Shown piece by piece: positions 22,801 to 34,481 of a stretch of 64,000 nt of DNA. The notes under the pieces were generated by a model. It was not told the origin of the DNA. It worked only from the letters and a program-made list of their open reading frames with translations, and searched no databases. The stretch spans positions 17,017,360 through 17,081,359 of the forward strand of contig CM060709.1 of assembly GCA_030686995.1 (NCBI GenBank). Direction: 5' to 3'. Both the position numbers and the translations under genes were made by a program. How positions within the stretch are numbered: position 1 is the first letter of the stretch; every line of letters begins with the position of its first letter. The stretch comes from Artemisia argyi. Lineage: Eukaryota > Streptophyta > Magnoliopsida > Asterales > Asteraceae.

Positions 22801-23486
22801 CTTGACGTATGGCATATATCACATTCTGTTTTATTAATGTTTTCTTTCCAGTACAGCATACAATCATTAGGACATGCATCAATTTTATCATAACTAAGTC
22901 CCAACTCTCGAATTATCTTCCTTAGTTCATACAATGAGTTTGGTATAGAAGCATTGGGGAAGGCTTCCCTCATTGTATCTAGCATCTTGCTAAAACCATT
23001 ATCACTACATTTCCCAACACACTTACCATGAAATAGTCTAATGATAAAAGAAAGAACTGATAACTTACACCCAGGATATAGTGGTTTCTTTGCCTCTCCC
23101 AACACTTTATAAAATTTTTTCGCCTTTAGGTTTGGCATACTCATATTTTCAGTTTGTGTTCCCATGTCATCGGTTACTATTTCATCACCAAACCGATGGA
23201 AGGCATCATTCAGCAACCCTTGCATGTCATCTTCTGCATCCAACATTGGAGCATCACTTGATTTGGAACTGAAAGGTGGAATTGTATAACCTTTCATAAA
23301 CCCTACACATACCAGATGTGTTGTAGCTTCCGTCCGATTTACCCATATCTGATTACCACAATCAATACATGGACATGAAATCTGTCCATTTTTACCCTCA
23401 TTATAGAATATATGATCAAGAAAGTCGTGAAGACCTTTTTTATATTCAATGGTAAATCTAGGTAAAGACATCCAACTCGTATCCAT
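19900..23486 (-). CDS. TNP2-type CACTA transposase, four exons, open
   Basis: Reading leftward, exons are 23486-21262, 21184-20879, 20785-20686 and 20580-19900. All introns are GT-AG and phases agree (2, 2, 0), giving 1,103 aa with no stop. Residues 1-75 form the transposase-associated domain (MDTSWMSLPRFTIEYKKGL, then a Cys/His cluster CPCIDC). About 255-470 is the Transposase_21 core (HFPLIPRLQMLF, RWHEES, LASDVFNPFG, IPGPSAPGNNIDVYMQPL). About 535-550 has LDVMHIEKNVCDSVLGT. The DUF4218 region follows, with HVRYTVMKL and VHLASEARLGGTVHYRWMYP. Across the first splice comes RYLATLKSYVRNRNNPEGSI. The last exon holds a DUF4216-like domain (VTYYGVLNDIIELEY) and an acidic tail. The protein would bind and cut the element ends. 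One family-conserved Gly in DGFNPF is Val here. Confidence 0.93.
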
Positions 23487-24120
23487 CTTAAACCTAATTC
23501 AATTAACCACAGAAAACCACATACAATTTCAACAAAAATAAACGGATCCAAAATCAATTAACCACATATGTTGTTTCATAAAAATTTAGCAAAAACGATT
23601 AGGGTTTCAATTATGAGGTATTACCTGGTCTTGATGATGATGGTGACTCGTGTTGGCAATTTTGGATGGTGGAATGATGTGGATTTGGATATTAAAATTA
23701 GAAATACTTTTACAATTTATTTTTAAGGTATTTCTTAATGAATTGCCTAATTATTTCTTAATAATTTAAATATAAAAATTAGAAATTAAAAGTAAAAATT
23801 GCAAAAGTAATTTTTCCATAAGCTTGAAAACTTATAAAAGGTAAAAAAATTATAAAAAATTATTTGGCATAAAAATTAAACAGTAAAACTAATATATTTT
23901 TTGCTTTTTAATTTAAACTAATTTAATTAAAATTAACTCTAAAAATTACCTATTGAAGAGTAAAAATTATGGGAAAATTACTAGGAATGCTACAAGTTAA
24001 AAGGAACCAAGGAAAAATATGAGGAGGGGGAAAATGGTACGGATAAGCATTTAAATAAGCTAAATTGCAAAAATAAGCTAAAAGGAACAAGGACTATATT
24101 AAGTATATAGATTATGCAAT
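23487..24120. promoter_or_regulatory. TNP2 upstream region
   Basis: On the minus strand a donor-like ACCAG|GTAATACC at about 23626 and an acceptor-like TTAATTGAATTAG shortly before the ATG suggest a 5'-UTR intron. The rest is extremely AT-rich. No clear TATA box was chosen. Confidence 0.35.
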
Positions 24121-25200
24121 AACAAACGGAACTGGTGCCCCAGAGCAATTGGAAGGGGGTTGTGGTATTGTGCATGTATGCTTGAGGTCGCAGGTTCGAA
24201 CCCCACTTTTTGCAATTTTTCCATTTATTTTAATTTATTTCATTTTCTTTTTACAAAACATTTTTATTACTAATTATAAGTAACTTTTGTTTAAACAGTT
24301 TTTTCAAACGTAAAAAATAAGCTATCTATGAGCTTTTTAGCTTTACAGATGCTTTTGGTAAGCCAAAATGGATTTATGAAAGGCATTAAGATACAAACAA
24401 TCTACAATAAGCTAAATATGCTGTAAGTACATGAGTTGTACCTAACTTAAATTAAAACCTACAAGATAATCTAACGGAATAAGATCTAGACCATAATAAC
24501 TTATTAATAAGCTATGTGCACACTCTTGTGCTTAACAGTTGACTTAATAGCTTATTAGGAGTTATGTACTTTTGAAAAAGCTATGAAATGAGCAAATGAG
24601 CAAAAACATATGATAAACAACTTCAAACAAGGCAAACGACACAAATAATCAGTGTGTGGTGCTTGGAACCTGTCGGCAAACTCTAAGTCACTCAGTGTAT
24701 GTTTTGAGACATGTCACTAGTAACAGTCAAATAAGCTAAGTGCAAAATGGCTAGAGTCCAAAATAAGCAGTAATCCAACAAGCTGAACTTGTAAGCTCCC
24801 TAAAAAGCCCAAGGTTGTGTACTGGGGTTCACAGATAAGCCAGATAACAGCTTATGAACTTTGGCTTAAAACCAATGAAAAAACTGACCACCCAGTGTAC
24901 ACAGTCAAATGGGACAAACTAAAAGCTACTTGCAGCCCTATTAGATAAGCTAGAAAGTGCAAAATAAGCTATGAACTACAAAGATCAGCTGATTGGATTT
25001 CCAAAAAGACAATAATCACACTATGGGGCCGACTATTGACCAATCTATGGTCTATTGAAATTGGTCACTTTCCTGTGAACAGGACAAGTACTTGCCCTGC
25101 AAGCTTAAAGAAGCACTTGCACAAGCTACAATAAAAATCCTAAAAATAAGCTGGACACAGAATTTTAAAGATGAGCTGAGGGACTATGATTTGTGAAAAG
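24040..25200 (+). repeat. AAGCT-rich segment in the CACTA spacer
   Basis: The phrase AATAAGCTA or a close relative (AAGCT) occurs roughly 17 times in 1.15 kb on the plus strand, far above the roughly one per kb expected for a pentamer. There is no coding frame. Inverse-strand versions (TAGCTTATT, GAGCTTATT) cluster in the intron at 32218-33027. Confidence 0.6.
24115..24215 (+). repeat. tRNA-like segment, possible SINE head
   Basis: GAGGTCGCAGGTTCGAACCCC at about 24183-24203 contains a perfect Pol III B box. An A-box-like CAGAGCAATTGG lies about 55 bp upstream. No cloverleaf could be drawn and no poly(A) end was found, so this is a SINE-derived fragment at best. Confidence 0.35.
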
Positions 25201-25957
25201 CTCAGGTTCCCAATCCAAATACAAAAATCTAAATAAATCTCCCTATTTTTGGATTTCTGCAACAACAATGTTTTTGACTTTTTGAAATTATTAACTTAGT
25301 TTGACTTTTGTGAGATTTGATCCGAATTTACTGATTGATTAATGTGACTTAAGCTATATTAACACTAATTTATGATATAACAACTAATTGTAAGATGATT
25401 TGAAGCTTATGCCACACTAATTTTCACACAGACATATTTTAGGCCAATATATTGGTGATTTTTGACTTTAAAGTTCTATCCACTAAAACCTGGTTTGTTT
25501 CTGACTTATTAGCTGTTATGAAAGTTATATGAACAGGCCTTAGTCACTTAGTTCCTCTAATAGTCACTACACAGACCTAACCAAACACTACTTTAAAACA
25601 CAGATTCTTTAATACTCCAATGGATTCACAAGTTTAACAGGCAAATGATCAATCTAAATCATAATACTGGTTCATAACCTTCAACTAGACTAAATTAAAC
25701 ACATATAAACAAAACCAACAATAACAACTAACAAGCACATACAGATTATAACCAAAGCAAATAACAAAACAAACGGCCATTAAACATAACTATCGACATA
25801 ATATTAAAATATCATAAGTACCCAGAAACCATTGTTCATAAAATATTGTTCACAAACCATGACCATCACCATAAATACATAACAACTTTTCATCAAAATA
25901 ACCCAACACAATGACACCAACAGACACAAAAACCACAAAATAACCCAACCACTACCT
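25201..25957. other. CACTA internal spacer
   Basis: AT-rich DNA with no gene recognised. Part of 25255-25400 resembles, in inverted orientation, the intron at 32400-32560. Confidence 0.4.
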
Positions 25958-26323
25958 TCATTCATGCTCATACTTCTCCAGAATCTCAATGGTCTCCTTC
26001 TTCAAGGAGATCAACCTCTGAAAGTCAGCAACCACACTAGCAAGGGATTCAACCAAACGCCTCTCAATTAGCTGGACTTCATGCATAGAATCATAAACAT
26101 CCTCTGTTGCCATTTCTTCATCAGTATACAACCGAGACACCTCCATCATTCTTTCAGTCCTTTGATCCACTTGCATTCTCATGTCGTCTCTTATAGCCGC
26201 CACATTCCTCATGTTGATCTCATTTGTTGGTATCTCCTGAATATTAAGAAAAATAAAACACTCATGAATCTTTTCGGACCCGGAAAGTTGTTTCAGTTCA
26301 TCCAAGAACGGCGTTTCAGACAT
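25958..26323 (-). CDS. Unidentified 121-aa coiled-coil ORF in the CACTA
   Basis: It starts MSETPFLDELKQLSGSEKIHE. The rest is a continuous charged helix (RDDMRMQVDQRTERMMEVSR, HEVQLIERRLVESLASVVAD, KKETIEILEKYEHE), suggesting a coiled coil. Codon order is protein-like and it lies alone between TNP2 and the divergent TNP1-like gene. A polypyrimidine-AG (TTTCTTAATATTCAG) inside the frame at about 26238-26252 could be a 3' splice site, meaning the first 28 or so residues might be read-through of an upstream intron. Function unknown. Confidence 0.45.
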   Translation of the reverse strand: MSETPFLDELKQLSGSEKIHECFIFLNIQEIPTNEINMRNVAAIRDDMRMQVDQRTERMMEVSRLYTDEEMATEDVYDSMHEVQLIERRLVESLASVVADFQRLISLKKETIEILEKYEHE

Positions 26324-26329
26324 TTTTCA

Positions 26330-27105
26330 ATTAGGGTTAGAAGTGATAAAGTTATGATCGGAAAACAAATAAATGGATGAACTGAACAAATAATAATATA
26401 ACCAAGCATATATATAAGGGGTAGATGCATGAACTGAACAAATTAAGACTATTAATGACAGACGAAATAATCAAACCGCGTAATGATGAGTACCGAAGAG
26501 ATTGCAGAAGATCAAAGGTCGATAAAAAATTATGTGTTCCCATAATATAGATGCTTATTAATTTAATTGGGATGACTCAAAGTGTAACTAGTTCAGTTTC
26601 AGTTTGAAGCATTTGTAAAAAGAGAGGAACTAGTAAGTGGGTGTTGAGTATAAATATATTTCGGGTCGGGTTTGGGTCGACCCGTCTAACCCATTTATTA
26701 ATCAGGGTAGGTTCGGGTTGTGAATAAATTAATTGGTTCGACCTGACAACACGTTTAAGCTTTTTTTCTTAATGTGGCAACTTTTGTATAAAAAAAAGGG
26801 TTTACTGTGTCGTTCTGCTTTGATCCTCCTCCGGGGATAGATATAGAAGAAAGAAAGAACCCTTAAACCGTTTAACCTTTTCAACCCGTTAATTTCAAAA
26901 AGATCAAGCCCATCTTTATAAATGGTTATAATTTGAATAGTATTTTTAAAATATTCATGATTATTATTTTCAAATTGAATGAAACCAAAATACCCGAAAA
27001 CCCGATAGTACAATTGGGTCATATGAATCGGTGATATTGCCCTGTTGTCGACCTTGATTAACCTTAATGACGAATCTTCATATGATTCTTTTGACTATGA
27101 ACCTT
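26330..27105. other. CACTA spacer with hAT-MITE-like interior
   Basis: About 26655-26760 (CGGGTCGGGTTTGGGTCGACCCG, then AACCCATTTATTAATCAGGGTAGG) resembles the interior of the hAT MITE at 48488-49103. I could not find termini or a target duplication, so it is a fragment. No gene is seen. Confidence 0.4.
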
Positions 27106-27107
27106 AA

Positions 27108-27320
27108 AAAAAATGGTATTTGGCGGAACCATCTCAAGTTCGTGTACCTTTTTGGTACCGATCCCCCCACCCAACAAGGAAGTCATATCCCGGTAAATTA
27201 CCTAGTCAACACTGGCTGACCAAGTTGGATTCTGGATTCGAACCCCCGCCTTTAAGCTTTGACTTGGTCAACTGCGCGCTTTTGCGGTAGTTGGTGGCCA
27301 ACTGCCTTAAGGCAGCTGGT
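27108..27320 (-). mobile_element. Candidate tRNA-derived SINE fragment
   Basis: The minus strand has an A-box-like CTTAAGGCAGTTGG (about 27301-27314) and about 60 bp later a B box GGGGGTTCGAATCC (about 27235-27248). A non-coding body follows, ending near a T/A homopolymer at about 27103-27110. No target duplication was found. Confidence 0.4.
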
Positions 27321-27948
27321 TATGAAACTTTTATTATGAACCTTTGATAAGCTTTTCTGAACCATTTGATATGACCCATTTGTTATGAACATTTTGGATA
27401 TGAACATTTTGATATGACACTCTGATTACGATATGATATCTGACTATCAGTTTGATACACGAGCCACTTCACTAGTCCTGGGGGTTCCATGTCCGGGTCA
27501 TTGATGCACCAATGGCATATATGACTCTAGTGTGTTTGAGTGACGTTCCACACCATCCCTTATATGTTAAATGTTATGAGCTCAATTATATGTTTGGCCA
27601 CCATGTTATATGCAGGGGAGTATGGATGCATCCGATTATCTGTTTTATGATATGATATGTTATGTTTCTGGGCTCGTGGTGGATTACTGTCCTGTATATG
27701 ACTTCATGCAAAGCAATACATTCAATCATAATGGTCGGCACTTTATGATCACCTCGCTTATATTGGCCTCGCAATGTGTAGAATATAAGCTACAAACCAT
27801 TCCCGGAATGTGACGTCATGGGAAGTCGGCTTACGTAAAAACTCTTGACATCATAAATGAATGACCGCATCCGTTGAGAGTTATTCATATTAGCTTATAC
27901 AAGGTGGTCGACTTCCCGACTACTGATTCGCAATTTTTGCAACATTGG

Positions 27949-28700
27949 ATATGACTCTAGTGTGGTTTACTGTCCTACTTCTCACTTTATCTTTCGGGTC
28001 AACTGTATGCGGATACACTTTAACAAACGTAGACCACTTATGATAAATCCCGTCTATAATAAAATATCAACATTTTAAATAATGGCCGAGTAAAACAAAT
28101 GAACTATCTGGAGCCGCTCCATTTCGGGCAGTAAGCTTCAACACATTCATATTGTTGTTTGACCCGGGAAGTCCGAAAAACCAATGCCAAATCTACCTCA
28201 TTTTTAATTTCACATACAATAAAATACTTATACAATATATATACAATAATATACATACATTCCATACAATATACTTATGGTTCGGTGATTTTCAAACCCG
28301 AGTCATTTCATTATTCATAGGGTTCCATGTCCGTGTCATTGCTGCACCAATGGCATATATGACTCCAGTGTGGTTTACTGTCCTACTTCTCACTTTATCT
28401 TTCGGGTCAACTGTATGCGGATACGCTTTAACAAACGTAGACCACTTATGATAAATCCCGTCTATAATAAAATATCAACATTTTAAATAATGGCCGAGTA
28501 AAACAAATGAACTATCTGGAGCCGCTCCATTTCGGGCAGTAAGATACAACAGATACTGATTACGTCAACACATTCATATTGTTGTTTGACCCGAGAAGTC
28601 CGAAAAACCAATGCCAAATCTACCTCATTTTTAATTTCACATACAATAAAATACTTATAGAATATATATACAATAATATACATACATTTCATATAATATA
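27949..28700. repeat. Direct duplication of about 330 bp in the CACTA spacer
   Basis: About 27949-28274 and 28347-28697 share long near-identical blocks (CTGTCCTACTTCTCACTTTA, CAACTGTATGCGGATAC, CTATCTGGAGCCGCTCC, AATGCCAAATCTACC). The second copy has a roughly 20-bp insertion near 28541-28565. A flanking phrase GGGTTCCATGTCCG at 27480 and 28320 shows that the repeated unit extends further left. Confidence 0.85.
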
Positions 28701-28710
28701 TATTATATAT

Positions 28711-28960
28711 ACAATAATATAATACAAATATACTATTACTTAATTAATTATAAATCTAATTACCCCTATTACTTAATTAATTATAAATCTAATTACCCCA
28801 TATAATCTAAAGTTCTAAACATTTGGGGAAAACTTACACACCCACGTTCACATAAACCCGCTTAAAATTTTTGGGGAAAAATTCAGATTCATAAATAAGT
28901 TTTGGCGCTGCGAAAATCAAGCATATCTTTTCGGAAGTCAAGTATTTGATTCGATTTTAT
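28711..28960. repeat. Short tandem repeat and promoter region of the TNP1-like gene
   Basis: A 36-bp unit beginning TATTACTTAATTAATTATAA is directly repeated at about 28733-28800. Downstream DNA up to 28960 precedes the inferred 5'-UTR exon. Confidence 0.5.
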
Positions 28961-29095
28961 TAATGGAAATCGTTTTTCACAGACGGTTAAACAATCAATT
29001 TTGGTTTAGGGTTGTATGTGGGCAGCAAAACAAGGATTGTGGGTTTTCACTTTTGATTGAAGATCTGAGTCAACAGGTAATGGAAACCTTTCTTG

Positions 29096-29200
29096 TTGTT
29101 ATTATTATTGTTATTATTATTGTTATTGTTACTATTACTATTATTATTATTGTTATTGTTATTGTTATTCTTATTATTATTGGTATTATAATTGTTATAC
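29096..29200 (+). repeat. (TTA/TTG)n microsatellite
   Basis: Interrupted TTATTATTG trinucleotide repeat. It lies in the inferred 5'-UTR intron of the TNP1-like gene (donor ACAG|GTAATGG at about 29078, acceptor GAAACAG at 29638). Confidence 0.85.
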
Positions 29201-29640
29201 ACTGTTATTGTTATACATTGTTAGTGTTTGTTTAACCTTTGTGATGATTCTTAAGTGTGTGAAATGGTGGGTTCGGGTATGTGTTTGGTTGACCTCTTGT
29301 GATGAGTCTCATATGTGATCATAAGTGCTGCTTATTTGTGATATGGTACAGGTTGTATTTTAGTTGCTCTGTTTATTTAAAATGAATGTTGGTATACCTG
29401 TGTAACCATGGTTGAAAGGATTTGGGTAGTGATAGTGATAGTGATTTGATATCAGTTTCTAGCTAATGTATTTCATTCTGGGACATGTAACTGAAGGATT
29501 TGCGTATATTTTTGTTTTTAGATAATGTATTTCATTCTGTTACATGTAACAGATGGTGATTTGAATTCACTTTTGTTGTTCTCATATGATTATTGTTCTT
29601 TGCAATCTCATAATAATTTTATTTCTTTTGTGAAACAGTA

Positions 29641-30383
29641 ATGGAAAATAAAAAGATGCAACGCCAAGTCACCACGAGAAATACAAATGATTATGAAATG
29701 TCCAGAAGGACAAGGATTCAAGAAAACCAACAGAGATTACAAGCTTTGGGAGTGAAAAATCTTGCTAGGTCTATGACAAGTCTAGTAGAGAGTGACAACA
29801 CAAAGAAAAAGAAAAAGAAACCAACGGATACCGGTGAGAAAGATGCAGATTATATGCCTGGTTCAGACTTTCATCTTAATGCTGAGGAAGATAACCCAGA
29901 AGAAGCGGCTACACAAACAAATAAAAAGGTACGAATAATAAATTTGGCTACTAAATTTTCGTTATGTTTGTTTTCTAACAATTCTACTTGCATGAAACAG
30001 CATCGAAAATACATTGCTCCACAGTCCATGACTAGATATAAAAATTTAGCACAAAAACGACACATTGCTCCGAATGTCTCCAGTGGGCTAACATCTTCAC
30101 AATCTCAATCGCAAAAGGGACAACAGATTGATACAGGGAGGGCAATACGTAGTAGGGTACAGGAGCCCGACCAAGTCCAAACAAGAAATGATCAACCAAC
30201 TTCTGTCAAGAGAGGGAGATTAACTGCAACTGAGAGAAACTTAGTTGCAATTGACAACGACCATGACCACGGGGAGCGTGACTTGAGATCTGATGGTAAC
30301 TATATATAAACTTCAAATACTATATATATGATATTAAATTACTATTAAGTGTATATTCAGTTAACTGTTTTCGGTGGTTACTT

Positions 30384-30429
<46 letters not shown>

Positions 30430-33368
30430 GATAACAATGAAGACCTTTATGATGTTGAAAATGATGATATCGAAGACATACATATGAATGAAGATATTGA
30501 ACATCAAGCTACTTCAGAAGATGATGTAGATAAATACATGGATGATTTGGAGAATGAGGATGATTTGGAGAATGAGGATGATTTTGAGAATGTGAACGAT
30601 TTAACAAATAACGGCGATGATCTAGTCGGAGAAGAGATTCAAGCTGAGCATTCTGAAAATGAAGAAAACCATGTAGTTACACAAGCTGGAAATGAAACAG
30701 GTTAACATGGTCTACTTGATTGCATTGTTTTAAAAATCATATATCATATATTGTGTCATATAAGTAGAATATATAATAAAGTTAAATTAAAACAAGACAA
30801 AAAACAACGCTAACATATTGCCTCCATTTCAAATTATTTAGTATGTTAAATGTATACGTATGTATCGTAAATCATGTTCACTTTTTGTAGTTCGGATTGT
30901 AAGCAAAAGAAAGAGAGGACCAACACGTATGGCAAAAGTTTGGGCCCAAGAAAAAGGGGATAGAATTCCTATTTTAGTTAATGAACACGGACAACCTATT
31001 AACGACAAAAGTAGTCATCTGACTCATTTCATGGGAACCCTTTCAAGGAGTGGAAAGTATTGTCCGCTTTATAAACCATGGAATAAAGTTGACGTCGAAA
31101 AAAAAAAGCTTTGCTTCAACTCTTAAAGGTACACAATGTTAAATATGTATGTTAATGAATAAAGTATTTGTTTTCTAATGTGAGCTATTACATTTTTTTA
31201 GACAAAATTTGATATTCCGGAAGCTGGAGAAAAATGGATATTGCAATCATTTGGGCGGAAGGTGAAGAACTGGAGGGCAAGAGTTAAGGAACTCTACCAT
31301 GATCCGTCTTTGTCAGTTAAGCAACAAATAAAATCTAGGCCAAAGCAAGTGCAAAAAAAACAATGGAAGAAGCTTGTGAAGTATTGGAATAAAGAAAACA
31401 CTAAGGTGTGAAATTCTCTTCCACTTTAAATAACATTACTTAATTTCACATTATGATATTTTAATTTCCTGCTGCAGAGTTTAAGTGAGAAAAACAAGGC
31501 GAATCGGGCAAAAAAAAAGATGATCCAAAGAACCGGTAAAAAAAGTTATGCTCGCAAAAGGGAAGAGTTAAAGGTAAGTGTATGGATAAAGTGGGATTGT
31601 TAATGTATCCTGTCTATATCCACTTTAAATATTCATTTTCTTTTTATTCATACAGACATCTTTGGGACGAGATCCAACTCGATTGGATCTTTTTAGTGCA
31701 TGCTTCGCCAAAGATGGAAATACAAAAAATGATGACACTACAAATGCGATTGTAAGTAATATGCTTTTATGTTTGCAAAAGTGTATTTATAGCAGAAGTT
31801 AAACACATTATGCTTTTGTTCGTAATACATGCTTTTCATATATGTTGTTCATGTTTATATAAAATGCAGGATGAAATGAAACGACTTACTGATAATCTGC
31901 CCGAGGGTTCGATTGATAATCCTGGACCAGATGATATTTTTTCTACAGTTATGGGTAAAGATCGAAATGGTGATGCAGGCATGTATGGTCTAGGTGTTCG
32001 TGCTTCTGCTGTTTGGGGTGTAATACCAAGTCGTTCAGCATGTCATAGAGAAAACAACGAATTGAAGTCTAGATGTGGAGAACTTACTAGTGAAAATGAA
32101 AAGTTACGAGCCCAGTTATCAGAGAAGAATGGGTCGACGGATAGTTCCATTGTTCCACCTCTTACATCACAACATTCTCCTGTTGTAACCACTGAACCTC
32201 CACGCTTACGGGTATGTTCCTTCCTGTGGTAGTTGCCTTTTCACTTGTTTATCTGCACACTCTGACCTCTTAGGTGATATTAGAACTAGTAAAACTATAA
32301 AACCAATGTTTGAACTACAGAAAGTCAAAATCAAATTACCTTCACTCTCACAGTCCACTGTTGGGACCTGTGAGGATCAAATCTCAGCCACTTGGTCTAA
32401 ATCTTGTTCATGTATCTTAAATTAGTGTTATCATAGCTTAAATAATCATACTTAGTGCATACGGATCAAACAAGTTTCATTAAAGTCAAAGTTTAAGTTC
32501 AAAATCAAAAAGTCAAAATGGTATGTTAGTCAGAAACTCTGATCTTGGGAGAATTTTTGTGAATTTCGTGTTGAGATTCAAGTCTTGATATTTTTACATG
32601 TTGAAATTCCCCATCTAAGCTTTTGAATCCCACAGTTAGCTTATTTTTATGATTTTTTCTCTGGATTAGGTGATAGTTCAAAGTTGTCTGCAGGGCTAAC
32701 CATTGCCCTGCACCAGGGCATCAGCTCAAAACACCAACTATCCATGTGCCTTAGCTTCTTCATTAGTGGGCCACACAGTGAGCTTATTGGTTTTTTTTAA
32801 AGCTAATAACCTCATCTATAAAGTTCAGGGCTTATTTCAAACTTTTGAGCTTATTAGATAGGTCTGCAGATAGCTTTTTGTTTGTCCAATTCCACCCATC
32901 ATACACTGACTGATCAGTGTTGACCAGCCAAATTCAAGCCTCCATACCTGCAGTATTACATCTGTTTAACCTAATACATGTGTGTTGACTATAAATTGAT
33001 AAATGTTTGTTGAAAACTGAAATCTAGGTCGGGGATGAAGTTGTCCTTAAAAGCATTCTAAACTCAACTGAGACTGTAGCAAAAGGAAGGGTGAGGAGCT
33101 TGAACCCAAATGATATAGTTGGTGGTAAAGAGATTGGACGAGGATGGTGTGAGGTAAACGTTCAAGTACCAACAAAAAGAGATGAAATGTTGGTGAGACC
33201 ATATGGGTTATTTTCCACAATTGAAGACTGTGTTGGTGCAACCATAGCATGGCCTTGTCCCTTTATCTCGGTATGTCTTTGTTAATCTTGTGATACCAAT
33301 AATTTTACTAACATGGACCTTAATGCTTATACATGGGTGTTTATTTGTAGGTGTTCCGTGAGGATTGA
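29641..33368 (+). CDS. TNP1/TNPA-like CACTA protein, ten exons, one apparent frameshift
   Basis: Exons are 29641-29928, 30001-30295, 30431-30700, 30891-31128, 31202-31405, 31478-31573, 31656-31751, 31870-32211, 33028-33270 and 33351-33368, all GT-AG. About 696 codons are predicted. The N-terminus is basic. Residues about 195-285 are acidic with repeated ENEDDLEN. Then comes the plant En/Spm transposase region (HFMGTLSRSGKYCPLYKPW, KWILQSFGRKVKNWRARVKEL, KKQWKKLVKYWNKE, KANRAKKK, GRDPTRLDLF) and a coiled coil (ENNELKSRCGELTSENEKL). The C-terminal TNP1 domain has VGGKEIGRGWCEV and AWPCPFIS. In exon 4 an A10 run at 31098-31107 puts downstream codons out of frame by one base. Analogous proteins bind subterminal repeats. 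The frameshift may be real or a homopolymer error. Confidence 0.85.
30384..30423 (+). repeat. Long T homopolymer in intron 2 of the TNP1-like gene
   Basis: About 39 consecutive T just before the acceptor AATATAG (30430). It would act as an extreme polypyrimidine tract and is prone to length error. Confidence 0.8.
32212..33027 (+). other. Large intron 8 of the TNP1-like gene
   Basis: 816 bp, by far the longest intron of this gene. It contains inverse-orientation counterparts of the spacer DNA at about 24.5-25.4 kb, including clustered TAGCTTATT/GAGCTTATT words and shared AAAGTCAAA phrases. A spacer-derived segment may have inserted here. Confidence 0.55.
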
Positions 33369-33579
33369 GAGAAATGATGCATGATGACCACGGACTAAGC
33401 TTCTTGTTGCGTTAATGTATTGTTTATTGTTAACAGACTTTATGTTATATTCTGTCTATCTTATTTATGTTTAGTGCTTTTGTTATGACAATTGGTAATT
33501 TGAAATACAATTTCGTTTTATTCATTTAATATTTTGTTGATGTTTTATTCATATCGTAATAATACAGTGTGGATGGTGA

Positions 33580-34481
33580 AAATAGCGTCCTATCATATGA
33601 CTTGTCAGGACTTTCAAATTGTCCTATTAAACTTATTAACCGTCCTAACAATTAACTTAACATTATAAAACTGTCCTAATATGTTGTTATTAGGACGTTA
33701 TTTAGGTTGTTAATAGACATTTTATACGACCAAAAATTTGGTTTCATAATCTTCTTTGAGATATTAGAACCCTTTTCTTGGTCCTAAATTAGCTATAATG
33801 TTATATGATAAGCGTCTTAACAATTATCTTTTATAACATTGTAAAAGTGTCCTAATATGTTGTTATTAGGACGTTATTTGGTTGTTCATATACATATTAT
33901 GCGACCATAAATTTGGTTTCATAATCGTATTTCGGATATTAGGACCCTTTTCTTGGTTTTAAAGTAACTATAATGGTATATGATAACCGTCCTAAGAATA
34001 AACATTAAAGGACGCTTGTATGTGTATCAAAAGATTAAAAGTAGGTTACCACATGTTAGAACATTGGAAAAGTGTCCTAATATGTTTTTATTAGGACGTT
34101 ATTTGTGTTGTTTACAGACGTATAATGCGACCATAAAATTGGTATCATAATCTTATTTGACTTATTAGGACCCTTTTCTTGGTTACTAAAATAGCTATGA
34201 TGTTACATCATAAGCGTCCTAACAATACTTTTAAGGACGTTTTTATGTGTCTCAAAAGATTAAAAGTAGGTAATCACATGTTAAAACAATGTAAAAGTGT
34301 CCTAAAATGGTTTTATTAGGACACTATTTGTGTTGTTTATAGACATATAATACGACCATAAAATTGGTTTCATAAGGCTTAGGACGCTTTGGACCTATTA
34401 CAACCGCCTTACATGAAACGCTTTCATCCTTGGTCCTATTAAATGAAAGGTCCTAAAAAGTACCATTTTAGGACACTTATG
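33580..34481 (-). repeat. CACTA right subterminal repeat array
   Basis: A unit containing GTCCTAATATGTTGTTATTA, GGACGTTATTT, a (T)GCGACCATAAAATTGGT-like phrase, TCATAATC and CCCTTTTCTTGG recurs about four times (near 33680, 33850, 34075 and 34300) with period about 180-230 bp. Its sequence differs from the left array except for the shared GGACRCTT/GTCCT cores. Confidence 0.85.

Noticed and set aside
24115..24215. Functional tRNA gene
   Set aside because: The B box is good, but paired arms and an acceptor stem cannot be formed.
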